A DNA stretch of 64,000 nt from Cristatella mucedo (Eukaryota > Bryozoa > Phylactolaemata > Cristatellidae): the NCBI GenBank assembly GCA_009760855.2, contig WPIO01000018.1, positions 4,411,501 through 4,475,500 of the forward strand, given 5' to 3'. This document shows positions 1 through 12,288 of the stretch, one piece after another. The notes under the pieces are model-generated. The model worked only from the letters and a program-made list of their open reading frames with translations, was not told where the DNA came from and searched no databases. The stretch's first letter is position 1; every line of letters starts with the position of its first letter. A program made the position numbers and the translations under genes.

Positions 1-408
1 ATTGAACAAAGATGTCACGAACCTCTTTCGCAGTCTCAACAAGCCATCTATCGCATCGTCAAAACTACGCTTAAATTCTCAGGAAATCTAGCGTCTGGCC
101 TATTTAGAGTAAACGATTTAGAAGTTATTGTCGAACAGCCATCAAATGATGCTGAAAGTGAGAACTTGTATCTTCACGATGAGTTAAATTTATTGGTTCA
201 AAAAACAATTTCAAATGGCCCAAGTCCGAATTCACGCTCTTCAGAAACTCTGGCCAGAGCACTGAAAATCTCCAGAAATTGTTCAAAGCAATTCTATTCA
301 TCCAACTGGCACAAACGGACATTGAAAGAGTTTTTCGGTCTATATGAATTTATGTACAAAAATAAGATCGCGTATCAGACAAGTCGCTTAATGCACTTGT
401 GTTATTGA
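1..408 (+). CDS. Possible 3'-terminal coding exon of an unknown gene (partial)
   Basis: Frame 1 is open from the first base to a TGA at 406-408, giving 135 codons. This is long for an AT-rich stretch where stops should be frequent. A pyrimidine-rich acceptor-like sequence ending in CAG at 31-33 falls on a codon boundary of the same frame, so the exon may begin at 34. An AATAAA follows 56 bases after the stop. The predicted peptide is polar, with a Ser/Asn-rich middle and a basic, aromatic C-terminus (KRTLKEFFGLYEF). I recognise no family and see no transmembrane segment or repeat. It could be the end of a host gene entering from the left or a chance open frame. The function is unknown. Confidence 0.35.
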   Translation: MEQRCHEPLSQSQQAIYRIVKTTLKFSGNLASGLFRVNDLEVIVEQPSNDAESENLYLHDELNLLVQKTISNGPSPNSRSSETLARALKISRNCSKQFYSSNWHKRTLKEFFGLYEFMYKNKIAYQTSRLMHLCY

Positions 409-463
409 ATATCTATTAGAAGTAAAAAATGTATTGATTTAGAACTTATCACGAAAAATATAT

Positions 464-469
464 AATAAA
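464..469 (+). terminator. Possible polyadenylation signal AATAAA
   Basis: A canonical AATAAA lies 56 bases after the stop at 408. That is the expected position if 34-408 is a terminal exon. The local sequence is AT-rich, so chance occurrence is likely enough to keep confidence low. Confidence 0.3.
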
Positions 470-1368
470 ACGGGTCCATCACGAAATAAGCTATCGACTG
501 TTAAAATTAGTGGAACAAAATGGAAAAACAGCAAAAATAGCTGGTTTTAAAAAATTGAAAATATTTGATTGAAAAAAATTAATGAAACTTGAAATTATTA
601 AGCTGAATCCTCACACACAAACCAGCGGTTGCCAAAGTTGCTGGCCTCCCGTCGAGTGATGACTTGGCTGATGCTGAGGAAACAAACTTACTGAACCATG
701 CTAAATCAGCCACTGCCTTAACAAGTGGCCCGACTCTCTAGCCTCGAACACTTCGCGGCTACACCGATGACAAGGCGCTAAAACTAGAAGTCCCTACAAG
801 CGATTTGAATAGCGTTGCCAAAACCACTATCGGTCGACTCCAGAAGTAGAGGGCTTGCCATTTTTTCTGCATTCGGCCGAGACTTATCATCCGAATCTAA
901 TGCCTGCCCCATGTCTATGAAATAATTACTAGCTAACGCCCATAAAAAATAATGGAAAACTTCAACTTTGCTTTGCAAGGCAAACTGTAGAGTCCAAAGA
1001 CGGGGATCTTGTCAGCCTATCCAGCTGACTTCTTCCGTCTCTTGCTGCTGCTGAGTTGATTACACGTGACATATTCGTTCAGCTCCGAAAGGTCGACGTT
1101 ACTGCTGGGTTTCTTCGTCAGGCTCTTGTTGTTAAAATTGATAAGAATCACTCAGCTATTAGTATTTTATTCTTGGCTGAATATGACTAAAATCAAGCCG
1201 AGTCTCGGCCAAGCGGCACTCGGCAGATTTATGTGTTGCTTGCTGTTCTCTTTGTTGCTTACTAGGGCAGTTTTCTAGATGGCACATATTCTATGCACCT
1301 CGATCTCCTTTGTTCCGGATGTGCTGCTATCGAATTGAAGTTATCACTTTTTGGTCTTGTGTAGCATA
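470..1368. other. Intergenic sequence, no gene seen
   Basis: The sequence is AT-rich, with short open frames only. I saw no family signature, tandem repeat or clear mobile-element border. Confidence 0.5.
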
Positions 1369-2335
1369 GTGTAATGTACACCTGTCTGTAACTGGACGAA
1401 GACTCAAAGATTAAGTGGGTGTTACGTAGGAGAATTTTCTGTAGCCTCAGCTCAAAGCCTAAGCTGCTTTCGGTGTACATGTACATGCGTAGCCAACAGA
1501 CTCCATCTCATAAAACAAGGAGAGACCGAGAAACATAGGAGAGAGAGTCGGGATAGCAGTTGAGGTAACGAGTAGCATGAAAGAAGCAGCTCAGGACGGC
1601 TGGAAAGTATGTGCTCTAGTCGGCAGCAGGCAAATAAATGTCGTTGCATAAGAATTGTGGAAGTGAGCTCCATAGTCTAGGACCTGCAGAGCACACAAGT
1701 CTGTCGCCAATGGTGTGTAAGCATAGTAATTGAACAGCTTATTGTGGTCCAAGTAAGGCACGAGGAGGCTGAAGCTAGTGCTGCAATTCAACTAGACATG
1801 AAAGAGCCAAGCCATGGCGGGCCTTGTGGGTCAGCGTAAGAACTTAACTCTGTATCCGTTGATCAACCAGGAGCCATCGAAGCTCCTTCAGCAAAGAAGA
1901 CACGAGGTCAAACCTCTGGGATTTCCAAACTAGCCTTGCAGCCATATTCATAGCCAGCTGCAGTGGCCTAGTGGCTTTTTCGGTAGCCCAGCCAGGGTGA
2001 CGAGGCTACGTGTGGAGGCTATCTTCCTAATTGGAATTTCAAAATTTAAGCAGTCCCTAACCTTAGACAAGGATCAGACGCGATGGCTAGCTGTGGAAGT
2101 AAGCTTCTTGACGAAGCTTACAAAATTTAGGCAGCTGCCTAAGAGGACACCTAAATTCCGTGCATCAAGTGACGGTGGCACAGCAGGATCACCTATCAGA
2201 AGAGAAAAGACTCCTAGTCCAGAGGCACACATCGGGGTGTCAAATGAGTAGGAGTTTGGTTTCATTGTCGTTTAGTTAAAGGAAATTGGCAGACATCCAG
2301 GATCGAAAGCCTGCAGCAATCTAAGCAGTCCGTTT
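1369..2335 (-). mobile_element. LINE family B remnant (non-LTR retrotransposon, RT C-terminal part and 3' end)
   Basis: On the minus strand the piece near 2,070-2,265 encodes DARNLGVLLGS followed by a hydrophobic helix, the 'ARNLGV' block found near the C-terminal side of CR1/L2-type reverse transcriptases. Further along come the WNS-type block and the family 3' end, which includes the reverse complement of a stop-proximal sequence ending in GTAACTCCACAAAG-like bases. It aligns by eye with the copies at 11,055-11,499, 35,935-36,860 and 60,640-61,080. Frames are broken in several places, so this is a dead copy. The left edge, at 1,369, is the element's 3' end. Confidence 0.7.
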
Positions 2336-2454
2336 GTCATGGTTAAAAGAAATTTAATTTTTAACTATAAAATACATATTACTATTTGCATTTACATTGG
2401 TGCGGGCTCTTTTCCCATTGGCAAGCGCCGGCTTGCGACTCAGCGGTGACGTCT

Positions 2455-2640
2455 GCTTTAATCAGACTAAGTATGAATGAAGATGGCCCCTGGGTCTTAG
2501 CCTAAAAGTAAGGAGCTGGCTCTTTACGACCCAGGTGTGGGTTCGAGTCTGAAATGTGGGCGATCCTTCATTTCCCACTACAAGCAATATAATTAAGGCT
2601 GTTAAATAGCCTACACTAAAAATTGTGTAGGCTTATTATC
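2455..2640 (+). mobile_element. SINE family A, degenerate copy
   Basis: It contains a pol III B-box-like GGGTTCGAGTCTG, then GTGGGCGATCCTTCATTTCCC and a CTGTTAAATAGCC tail. These match the order of blocks in the better copies at 8,538-8,722 and 29,637-29,820. The A-box half is poorly kept. Confidence 0.45.
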
Positions 2641-5488
2641 AACATTGACACTAACAATAATGCATACTGTCTTACTCGGACTTTGTATCGACATTTGGCC
2701 TGCATCTGGTATTTTATAGGGCACCGCGGTCACTGCCATCATGCCCCGACATTCCCATGTACCTGTACGGGGCTACTTGCTTTAACGCTTGGCCTTGCTT
2801 TTACGCATCAACTGGCCAACCGAAAAATCTTGTCGCCACCAGGATCTGAATGTTAGGCCAAGGTTTCTAGAACCTCTGGGGCTAGCTAGCTAGTTGGCAG
2901 CTAGTGGGCAGTGGTCGAACAGTCCTCACGATTTGAGCAGTCTTCTTATGAGCCGCCCACGCGAACTGGTGAGCTGAGCACGCCCTCGTAGACAAACACG
3001 AGCTAATCACTCTGCAGCAGGTGCACGAAACTCGGCTGGCACGTGTCCACGTGGCACGTGGCGGCAGAAGTCCAGCCACGACAAACGTGCCTACAGTTGC
3101 TGCTAAAACAGAGGCAAAGCGTCTGCCTCGGCCTCGGTAGCGGCTGCAACTCAGCCGAGACAGACGCTCTCTTTCTCTTTCTCGCTCACGAGTTCATCCA
3201 GTGCCATGCTTTAACGAGCGACATCCGGTGGCGACCGGATCGCAGCAAAGCCATTGGCCGTCGTCTTTTCATCGCGAGGGCCTCAAACATGGTCTGCCCA
3301 CATCGGATTCGAGTGCGCTGACATCGCGGCTTGGCTGATATGCAAAGCGATAGAATTTCAAATAAACTGGCAAGCATCTGCAGACAGACGTCACGAGCTT
3401 GCTGCGAACTGCTCTGGTAAAACAAATAGCTTGAAAGCATGGCACCGCTGTCGCATTTGCGATGCGTTCAATCTCCAAGGAATCACCCCCGAATCGCATT
3501 AGATTGACTAAAGTGCTAATGATAACCAGGGTCCTTCTGCAGCTGGTGACTGTCGGCTGCAGTCTTGGCTAAGACCTTGGCCGTCCACTCGGTGGTATAC
3601 AGATAAGGTCCAAGTAGTCTAGCGTTGCAGACGACTGCTAAATGATGAGATTCCCTTAGCGAACTCGGAGGGACTCATCTCTGTGTATTTCCTGGCACTT
3701 GGTCATACAAAATGCAGATCTTTCCCAGAGCACTCATAAACAACGAATTAGCAGTAGGCTATGGGGTCAATTAGCATTAGTTAGCTTTAGAGCACTTGCC
3801 GAAGGCAGGCACGGGGTTGATAGCTATGCGTGTACCTCGCTCGATGAATCGAGCAATGCATGGAATAACAAGCACGGTGCACGGTGGCCAGCAGGAGCCC
3901 TATGCATGCGATTATCTATCAGGCAACAGGCTACTTGGTGGCTGCTGAGTACCCCCCCCCCCCCCCGGTAGTGACCACGAGGTTTAGCAGACCTTGAGTG
4001 TGGCTGATTAAAACTGCCACTATGCACAGATACGTGCATTCTTGTTTGCCCCCTCCCCCCCTACACTGATCTCAGTCTTCCCTTTCGCAGAGGGATAACT
4101 TAAAGCTGTACTGTGGAAAGTTTGCTGGCCTCCTGCAGTGGTATACAAAACCGAAAATCATTTGTATGTAAAGTATGCATGTACATTTGCAAAGCCATAA
4201 AACTGAATGAACAACACAGAGTGTACAAAAATGTTATGCCCAGAGCAGCCCGAGCAAGAAGGCCAGCGTCCAATTGTAATTCATAGATAAAGCCAGCACA
4301 CGTTATGGTTGGCCTTCGGCTCAGACAAAGAGCTCTGCTACAGCGATGAGATTCCGCCGACCGACAATTGTCTGCTGTCAAAGGGAGGACGGCAAAATCG
4401 TAGCTATTGGCAATGGGCCCTGTAGACGAAGGAGCTGCCACCTATAGAGCTGTTCCCCGCTGGCCCCTCGATGAAACAATATGAATTGCATTATAACTAT
4501 TGCACATAATAATAATAATTATATTAATATTATTATATTAATAATTATTATATTAATATTACATAGTAATCGTTGGCCGTGCTGCTAAGAACAGAGCATC
4601 CTTTCTTAGCAGCAAATATACGCTTCTCACGCCAGACCGTCAGCGAATGAATGTAAATGAAAAAGGTCCATCGGCGAACGAGCCACGAGCCGCTTGCTGT
4701 CAACTTATACAAGAGGTACACAACTGAGAGCTGGACACACACGGATCAAGGCCAAACTGACGGCAACTTACATAGGGCGGCATGAAGTACTTGACCTTGA
4801 GCTTGCTTTCTTGTTTCTTGGTCACCTACAGAAACAGACCGGGATCATTTGCTCTACTCGGCCGGAAAAAGCAGGATACATGCAAAATTGGAAAGCCATT
4901 AAAGCGAAGCAGCAGAGACACAAACGATGTCGGCACAAGCAAAGAACGATTCCATTGCTCCATGAGTCGACCGCTTGCCAAGGCTAGCACTGAATCACAT
5001 CGAACCACAGCCAGTAGCACACACATTCTATGAACTCACACTTCGGCAGCATGTCCGCAAGACAGCTTAAAAAAAGAGTCGCTTGCTGCTGGCGTGCTGC
5101 ACGACCTAGACCTCGCTGCTAGCGACTACCGAGGAGAAGCTCAAACGGTTTCGCATCCTTAAGAGCTCGTTTCTCGTGGGCATCCGGTACATGCATAGCA
5201 GGTAGCCACGTGGTGGTCGACTGCGACCGGGTTGCAATGAACAAGGGGGGCATTCAAACGGTCGCATGATAAACACTAGCAGCAATTCACAGTCAGTGCT
5301 CATAAATACACTGGCAGTACACACACGAAAGCGAATCCCGTAGAATCTGTTGAATTCACAGCTTCTCTGCTAAAGATGCAGCTGCTATTACAGCAAGCAG
5401 GACCGTGCACGCCGAGGGTCACGTGCAGTAAAAGCCCAAAAGTAAAGATGGCGCCCATAGCAAAGCAGGTGCAGACCATGAAGAGCTC
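2641..5488. other. Intergenic sequence, no gene seen
   Basis: No exon could be supported on either strand. The stretch holds a poly-C run at about 3,952-3,967 and an AT-rich self-complementary stretch at about 4,508-4,562 made of AATAAT/ATTATT units. The rest is unremarkable mixed-composition DNA with short frames. Confidence 0.5.
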
Positions 5489-6009
<521 letters not shown>

Positions 6010-6380
6010 GCTTCCCGTGACATACAAGCACTAACGAGTCAAGGACGTGGTGAAAATCTCAAAAAAAAAACAGACGACTCAGCAAAGAATTTTTCAGCAA
6101 AGCAAAACACCCGGCACCTGCCTGCCTCACAATCTAAACTTTACGTTTTCTTTGAGGCCCAGCCACCATCAGGTGCATAGGCTGTGTAGTGAGTTTTCGG
6201 CTACCGTAGTATCGTGTAACTTTTGCAGCTTCAACTACCACACTACAACTACCAAAGTCTAGTATCGGCTAATTTTTTAGCCCGGGAGAAAATACTGTCC
6301 ACACATGACGATCAAGCCATAGCAACAGGATTCTTGCAATAAAAAGCAAAAAATAAAGGTTACATGATTCGATCTCGTTA

Positions 6381-6532
6381 GCCTCATTTTATATAGCGGC
6401 ATAAGAGCCCTAACGGCTATCGCCATCACTTGCAGTGGGCAACGAAGTATCGCCCAATACAGGACTCGAACCTACGACCTGGCAAGCTATGCAGAAACGA
6501 TAGGCATGCTACTGTGCTAATAGGCTAGTGCA
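6381..6532 (-). mobile_element. SINE family A copy
   Basis: On the minus strand this has the B-box-like GGTTCGAGTCCTG, the GGGCGATAC block, the hairpin body CCACTGCAAGTGATGGCGAT-like and the GCTCTTATGCCGCTATATAAAATGAGGC tail, in the same order as the copies at 8.5 and 29.6 kb. It is more diverged than those two. Confidence 0.7.
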
Positions 6533-7483
6533 AACTAATGCTGCGAGAACGAGCTCTTTCTTGCTCAGGCCAGCCTTTGCTGCCAATATGTAAATATATA
6601 ATTAATAATATTAATAATAATAAATATTAATCTAATAATATTTAAACGCTTTGCTTCTCTAGGTAGTCGTTGCAGATAGCTGTAGCACTTAATGAAGCTT
6701 GAACCTCAAACTCTCTTGGCAGCAGCTTACTACGACCTTGATCTCTGCACCGAGTAAATCAGTTTCGTGCTCCCACCGGTCTCCCCAATTACATAGGTCT
6801 ATCAGAGTCACTAATCATGTTACGTGAGCAGTGTCGACCGATCCGATGTTACCTGTCCTATCGCGAGCATCGACTCAGCTGGTGCCCCTTTCCTGCATAA
6901 GCAGCTGCACTGACAACGTGACAGTACTGATCCTCTGATATCAGACGGCCAACTACGGATGCAACTCCTGATATCCAATATACCATAACTGATATTCTAC
7001 GAACGCAATTCCTAATATGCAACATACAACGGACACAATTCGAGAACCACAAAAGTTTTTGATACCGACAGCTTAAAAAATAATTTAAAATATATCCTCT
7101 GAGCATCCTTTCATCTTAGTCCTGTGCTGCCCGGAGCGAAAAGAGGGTACGGATACTGAAGCGGATACTCAGGACATGCGCTTTGACAATTCCCGTCAGT
7201 AATGAGGTCTAGACCTGGACAAGCTTTAGAGCCCGGGATTACAAAACCTATTCTGTCTTCTCTCCCATTCTCCGACGTCGCTATCCGTGAACCTTTCTCT
7301 CGCATGAGCGAGATACTCATCTTTCTTTCATGCGCAGCCTCGAGAGGCGATGTGGAGAGAGGCTAGCGATCTACTCCTTGCCTCGCAGCCTCCCCTCGAC
7401 GCCGGCAGGCAAGCGGGCACTGCTTGCTGGAGCTGGCAGAGCGAACGAGCTCGAGGCAGAGCCCTGGGCGAGAGGTGGCTCAC
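6533..7483. other. No recognised gene; may be intron of the exon at 7,484-7,601
   Basis: It is AT-rich near 6,590-6,650, where AATAAT units occur. If the minus-strand exon at 7,484-7,601 is real, this is the start of its downstream intron. I searched for the next SPATA1-like exon by eye and did not find one. Confidence 0.4.
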
Positions 7484-7601
7484 CTTTGCGAAGCAGCGCC
7501 CCACGCTCCGCAGGAAGGCGAAGCCGTCGGGCAGCTGAGTCGTGTCGAGCTGTGCCGGCATTTCGTCGCGCAGGTCGGCCAGCCGCGAGTCCGGATTGAC
7601 C
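7484..7601 (-). CDS. SPATA1: Internal exon resembling the N-terminal domain of SPATA1
   Basis: The minus strand shows a pyrimidine-rich acceptor ending GTGCAG just upstream of 7,601 and a strong donor AAG|GTGAGCC at 7,484/7,483. The 118-nt exon enters with one base completing a codon, then 39 codons, and leaves in phase 0. The peptide includes RVNPDSRLADLRDEM and FAFLRSVGRCFAK. The spacing of R-V-x-P, L-x-x-L-R and F-x-F-L-[RK]-x-[VI]-G agrees with what I know of SPATA1 (spermatogenesis-associated protein 1), a poorly understood protein linked to sperm and cilia. High GC and codon-like third positions set it apart from its neighbours. No other exon of the gene was found, so it may be a large-intron gene or an isolated fragment. 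The family name is an inference from one exon. Confidence 0.5.
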
Positions 7602-7729
7602 CTGCACCACACGGACAAGGTCACGCGACAAGTGAGCCTCTTGCAGGTGGAAGTTAGCATGGTACAGCTGCCTTACTGCTAGCAGCTAGAGGCTCCACAT
7701 TGCTCACACGCGTGTATGCGCGTGTGTGC

Positions 7730-7731
<2 letters not shown>

Positions 7732-7772
<41 letters not shown>
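7732..7772. repeat. GT microsatellite
   Basis: About 20 GT dinucleotides, flanked by GCGTGT/GCGCGC variants (Z-DNA-prone alternating purine-pyrimidine). Confidence 0.95.
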
Positions 7773-7778
<6 letters not shown>

Positions 7779-8537
7779 CATGTGAACAAGAGATACTAGG
7801 GAAGAGACGACAGGCACAGCAAGTCCAGTCGGCAGCACATACAAGCTGTCACCTGAGCAGCTGCTCTACATGCACCAAGAGCATGCAGCTGCGTGCAAGC
7901 TGGTAGCAGCTGCCTGCAAGCTGGTAGCAGCTGCTGAGCACCCGCTAGAGAGCAGGTGAGAGCTGTGCCACTGCTCCGCTGCCAGTGTCACGTGCAATCG
8001 ATGGCCTGCAAGCTGCAAGCTCCGAGCCGCTGCCGAGCAAGAGAGCAGAGAGCAAAAAGTTGGGTCTGCAAAGGTCAGAAGCAAAGGTCAGGTGTCAGCA
8101 TTTTAAAGACACCTCGCTTCTCAGCCGACCTAGGCCAGCCCTCTCTTCACGATATGACATGTCGAGTCCAGGGCGTCCACTCCAGCAACACACAAAAGCC
8201 ACAAGCCCTAAAACGGCTGCTGGCAGGCTGACCACCGCTGCCTGGGGGGGGGGGGGTGAGCAGCCATGCCGGGTCCCAGCTTGCCATCGCGCCAGCCCTG
8301 GTGCCACAGCTGGATACCGGACAAAGCCGAGAGAGACGCTTTGGGATGTAACTTCATTTAGAGCACTCTGCAGGTCCTGCCTCCAAGAATCGGCCGGAAT
8401 GATGTAGAGGTGCAGGTCCGAGAGCTACAACGAGTTACACGTACAGCAAAGTGCTCATGAATGCATTCAGTGCCAAAGTGGGAGCTGAAAGCGAAGCGGG
8501 GCAAAGGTCATGCGCCTCGGGCGTCTAGCACCGGCCA

Positions 8538-8722
8538 CAAAAAAAATCCTAGCTGATTAAACAGCCTCTTTTTGTATAGCGACAGAAGAGCCTTTACGGC
8601 TATCACCACCGCTTGCAGTGGCGATAAAGAATCGCCCACCGCAGGAATCGAACCTGCGACCTCGGGACCGAGGTCGTGAAAGCAACCGCCTTACCTAGTG
8701 TGCCATAACAGCTCACCAACAG
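8538..8722 (-). mobile_element. SINE family A, well preserved
   Basis: Read on minus: an A-box-like TGGCACACTAGGTAAGG, an exact pol III B box GGTTCGATTCC, the GGTGGGCGAT block, a hairpin body around CCACTGCAAGCGGTGG, a CTTCTGTCGCTATACAAAAAG segment and a terminal T-rich run. These show a tRNA-derived head with a unique body. It is nearly the same as the copy at 29,637-29,820, which suggests recent activity. A functional tRNA is ruled out by the missing acceptor stem and the extra body. Confidence 0.85.
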
Positions 8723-11054
8723 GACTACACTCATACGAATGCAGCAACATTTGGATGTGTCCTTCTGCTGTCCCGGACATGCATACCGGAAGGAAGGCAG
8801 GCCAGCAGCACCAGCCCTACCTCACTGGACTGCTCCCCCCCCCCCCGAAAGGGCCATGAGCTCCCTGTGTGCATGTGTGCTCGCCCCTTTGGCTTTACTG
8901 TGACCCGCTGCTATCTCTGGCAAGATCAAAGTCGGAATGATCCTCTGTTCAATCCTGGGTGCAGGCTTCCCCCCCCCCCCGATAGGGGGTGCCTGGGTAT
9001 TTCTCGGCACTTCCAACACTTTACTGAGGTGCCGCTGAAGCAAAGGAGTTGTCCAGAGCACATGCTGCCGTCCGGCATGCATCGTGCCCTGTACGCCACC
9101 TGCAAAATCACGATCGGGCATGAGGCTCCTGCTCCGCCTCAGCTTTTGCTGACGGCAAGATGAGCTCTTGAGCATTTCACTGCCCTGCTGCTCACATGGC
9201 TAGACAGAGAGCTGGGCAGCAGCAGAAGGGGTGGCAACAGCCGACGAAGATCCAGACCCGGCCGATGGGTCAAGGGTCGAGGGCTAAGGGCTAAGGGTTG
9301 AATAGGGTGGCACCGGTGATGGTGGTGGTGCAGCCAAGTCAGAGGTAGGAGGAGATGAGGTGAGGACAGTTCGGAGGTCTGCTGCATCAGGCATGCTCCA
9401 GGCCAACACCATGGGCCGTCACGAGATGCTGCTGAGAGGTTGTGGGTTGGCTTGTCTCGGCAGACAGGAGGAGAAGGAGGAGGAGGTAGAGGAAGAGGGG
9501 GCTGTGCTCTCAGCCGCCGAGGCAGATGAGACTCAATCTGGCTGAGCAGCCACTCCAGCGCATAAATTCGGCTGAGTGTGTCGAGCTGTCGGCTTTGCCT
9601 CGTGCAATGTTCAATGTGTTAAATGACGCCTCTTCTGCTGGATTCTTAAGATCCCGGGAGCTTAGAAGGTATAACTGTCTCTCGATAGTGACAGACCATC
9701 AGTAAGTCGGAGGCTCAAAATCCTCAGAGCTGTTTGCTAACCTCGATATGCATCCGGAGGGAAGGCCATTTGAAGGGTGAGTAAAAGGGCAGTGAATGCA
9801 AGTCTGCTGTTGACAGCAATAAAGTCAAGTGAGTCTATTTGTACTCCTACGTCAGCTCGGATGTCCGTAGAAAAACTGTTAAACAGGGGAAATTAAATAT
9901 ACATGATTAGATATATATGATTAGATGTGCACAGCAAGATGACAATCGGGGTTATAATGTTAAAAAGAGTTTGAAAATGATCGAACTCGATTATTGAATG
10001 ATGACTGAAGAATGAACGATTGAAGTCTTGGTGATCTCATCGACTTCAACCGGGTCTCTGTATCACTGCGGAATGTCAAGAGTGTCATCAAGTATCAAGC
10101 TGCCAACAGCTAACGGCTAACTGCAAAAAACGCTGGCATTCCAGAGGCACGAGTTGTGAGCATTTGCCTAGGCTGTAATGCTAGATTGGATAAGTCAGCA
10201 GCAGTTCAAATGGTAGACTGAACTAGGGTTTAGTAAAATTAGCTGCATGACTTAAAGGAGAACAGAAGTTTCAGTTATTCACAACGAGGCGGGCACTAGT
10301 TGAGAGTCAGCAGCCCTCTATGGTAATCCGGCGTCTTCTGCTCGTAGACAGTGGCCTTTCGGCATTAACGAATGGGTGCTGCCTTGCCTTCACTCCATCA
10401 TCGTATGTGCATTAGTACAGCACCAATGACTATGACTATTGGAACCACGACCTGTTTGGCAGGTGAGACTCGGACGTGGACTTTGTCACCATCTGTCTTT
10501 GCATTGACATATCACTACCCAAAGAGGCACAAACACTGATTGAAAAGTCAGCTGACGAATGAGCAGTCAGCTGACAGATACACTCATCATCGGACTTTCG
10601 GTAGATCATGCTGACTTGCCTCTTTACTCGACTTGAACCGTGCGCGAAGCAGCCCTAGGATGCCATCGGCCGGCAGCATCGGCCAGTATGTACGTTGGCT
10701 CATGCCCGATCGAAACCATGCCGCATAGAGTGCAAGCGAGTGCCACCCCCTCTGAAGCAAGCTTTTTGAATAAACATGGCTGTCGCTGATTTCTCCGCTG
10801 GCCCCAGTCAACCTCAGACACACTGCAGGTGGCCGAGCTCGAAAGTGCTCCAACCATGGCCGTGATGCTGAGACCTCAGCCTTCACCGTCAAGTGGAAGG
10901 TAGAGATAAGATCAGCAGGCACCGATGGTGGGTTGGGGTGTGCGCAAGCACATGCACGTGTACGAGCCTGCCTGCAGTTCCCCCCTGGATTGGTGCCCTG
11001 GCCGGCACGATTGCCAATCGCGAATACTCAATGCTCTGACCTGACTCTGACAAG
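8723..11054. other. No gene supported
   Basis: The stretch holds poly-C runs near 8,836 and 8,971 and a purine-rich block at 9,468-9,500. Short GC-rich frames on both strands lack family signatures and convincing splice borders. A minus-strand frame at 10,587-10,922 is open, but I could not connect it to any family. Confidence 0.4.
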
Positions 11055-11499
11055 CACGGCTTGGCTCCTTCATACCTAGCTGAACTGCTGCATCAGTTTC
11101 AGCCTGTTCGCACCCTCAGGTCCTGTGTGGACAATAAATTAGCTGTCCCATTCCTCCGCTTAAAGACAGTTGGCGACAGAAGGTTTAGCTCTGCAGGTCC
11201 TAGGCTATGGAACTCGCTTCCACAGATTTTACGTAACGACATCTACTCTCCAACTGCCGACTGTGGCACATCTTTTTCAGCGGTCCTGAACTGCTACTTC
11301 TATGCTACTCACTACCTCAACTGCTCTCCTGACTCTGCTATGCTTCCCACTTTCTCTTTGTTTCGTGAGACGAAGTCTGTTGGCTACCGAAAGCCGCTTA
11401 GGCTGTGAGTGCGCTATACAAAACTCTCCTGTGTAACACCCACATGGTCTTTATGAATTTGTGGAGTTACTGACGGAGATACATTACATTACATTATAA
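11055..11499 (+). mobile_element. LINE family B, C-terminal RT segment and 3' end
   Basis: The plus-strand frame at 11,061-11,408 encodes PSYLAELLHQFQP, then GDRRFSSAGPRLWNSLPQ, the block typical of the region after the reverse-transcriptase core in CR1/L2-like LINEs. A short 3' UTR follows and ends in repeated CATTA units (ATTACATTACATTA). The copy is 5'-truncated, as usual for target-primed insertion. Confidence 0.8.
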
Positions 11500-12114
11500 G
11501 CAGCCTGCAAGAGAACGTCGGCCTCACGATGCATGCAATGGTCGACGGTTTGAGGAGCAGGCAAACAGGAGGGCCCGGCTTTGGCCTGCAGCGGTTGAGA
11601 GCAGCCGAGGAGATGGCTGGCCGCTCCTAGGATGCACTCAGAACGGCTGGCCTCTCCCCCTGGCACTGCCTTTCGACGACATCACGATGGCAAGAGTGCT
11701 GAGCTGCTGATGCATCTCAGCACTCACGAGCCTGCCAAGCAGCTGCGACAATCGGCTGGCTGGTCGGCGGCGGCAGCTTTCAGGGAAAATGACCACTAGT
11801 GAGCAGGCGCTCGCTTGAGCCTTGCTGCTGCTCAAGTCGGCTGTGCATTCCTAAGCCAGCATGAGCAACCAACATCCGGCGATCGGGTCGGCGACGGCTG
11901 CCTGCCCGCTCCGCCGCTCGGTTCGGCGGTCGGTTTGGCGGTCCACATGCACTTCCCAGTTGCCTGCCTGCCTGCCTGCCCGGGTGCGTGACAGTCCTGC
12001 GGCTCCAGCAACCTGCGATTGCCTGTAGCGCTGCTCAGGGGCTACGGCACTGAGCACAACCTGCTCCCAAGAGAAAACTTAAAGGGATGGGAAAGCACTA
12101 AGTTTCGGGCACGA

Positions 12115-12199
12115 CAGACTCATCATCACGATAGACTCATCATCACGACAGACTCTGCATCACGACAGACTCTGCATCACGACAGACTCTGCATCAGCA
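12115..12199. repeat. 17-bp minisatellite, five units
   Basis: The unit is close to CAGACTCTGCATCACGA. The first two units read ACTCATCATC instead of ACTCTGCATC, and the last ends in AGCA. Confidence 0.9.
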
Positions 12200-12259
12200 G
12201 TGGCAGCAGTGGAAGTCGACTGGTGAGAGGCTAGTACCAGAATGTGTAGCATGCACAGT

Positions 12260-12288
12260 GGCAGCAGCAGCAGCAGCAGCAGCAGCAG
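12260..12288. repeat. CAG trinucleotide repeat, about nine units
   Basis: An uninterrupted run of GCA/CAG. It is not in a supported coding frame. Confidence 0.95.

Noticed and set aside
4508-4562. AT-rich palindrome as a replication origin
   Set aside because: Simple AATAAT/ATTATT repeats are self-complementary by composition. Nothing else supports an origin.
8640-8720. tRNA gene candidates (B-box sequences at several SINEs)
   Set aside because: No paired acceptor stem or CCA-adjacent end. All have the same non-tRNA body and belong to SINE families.
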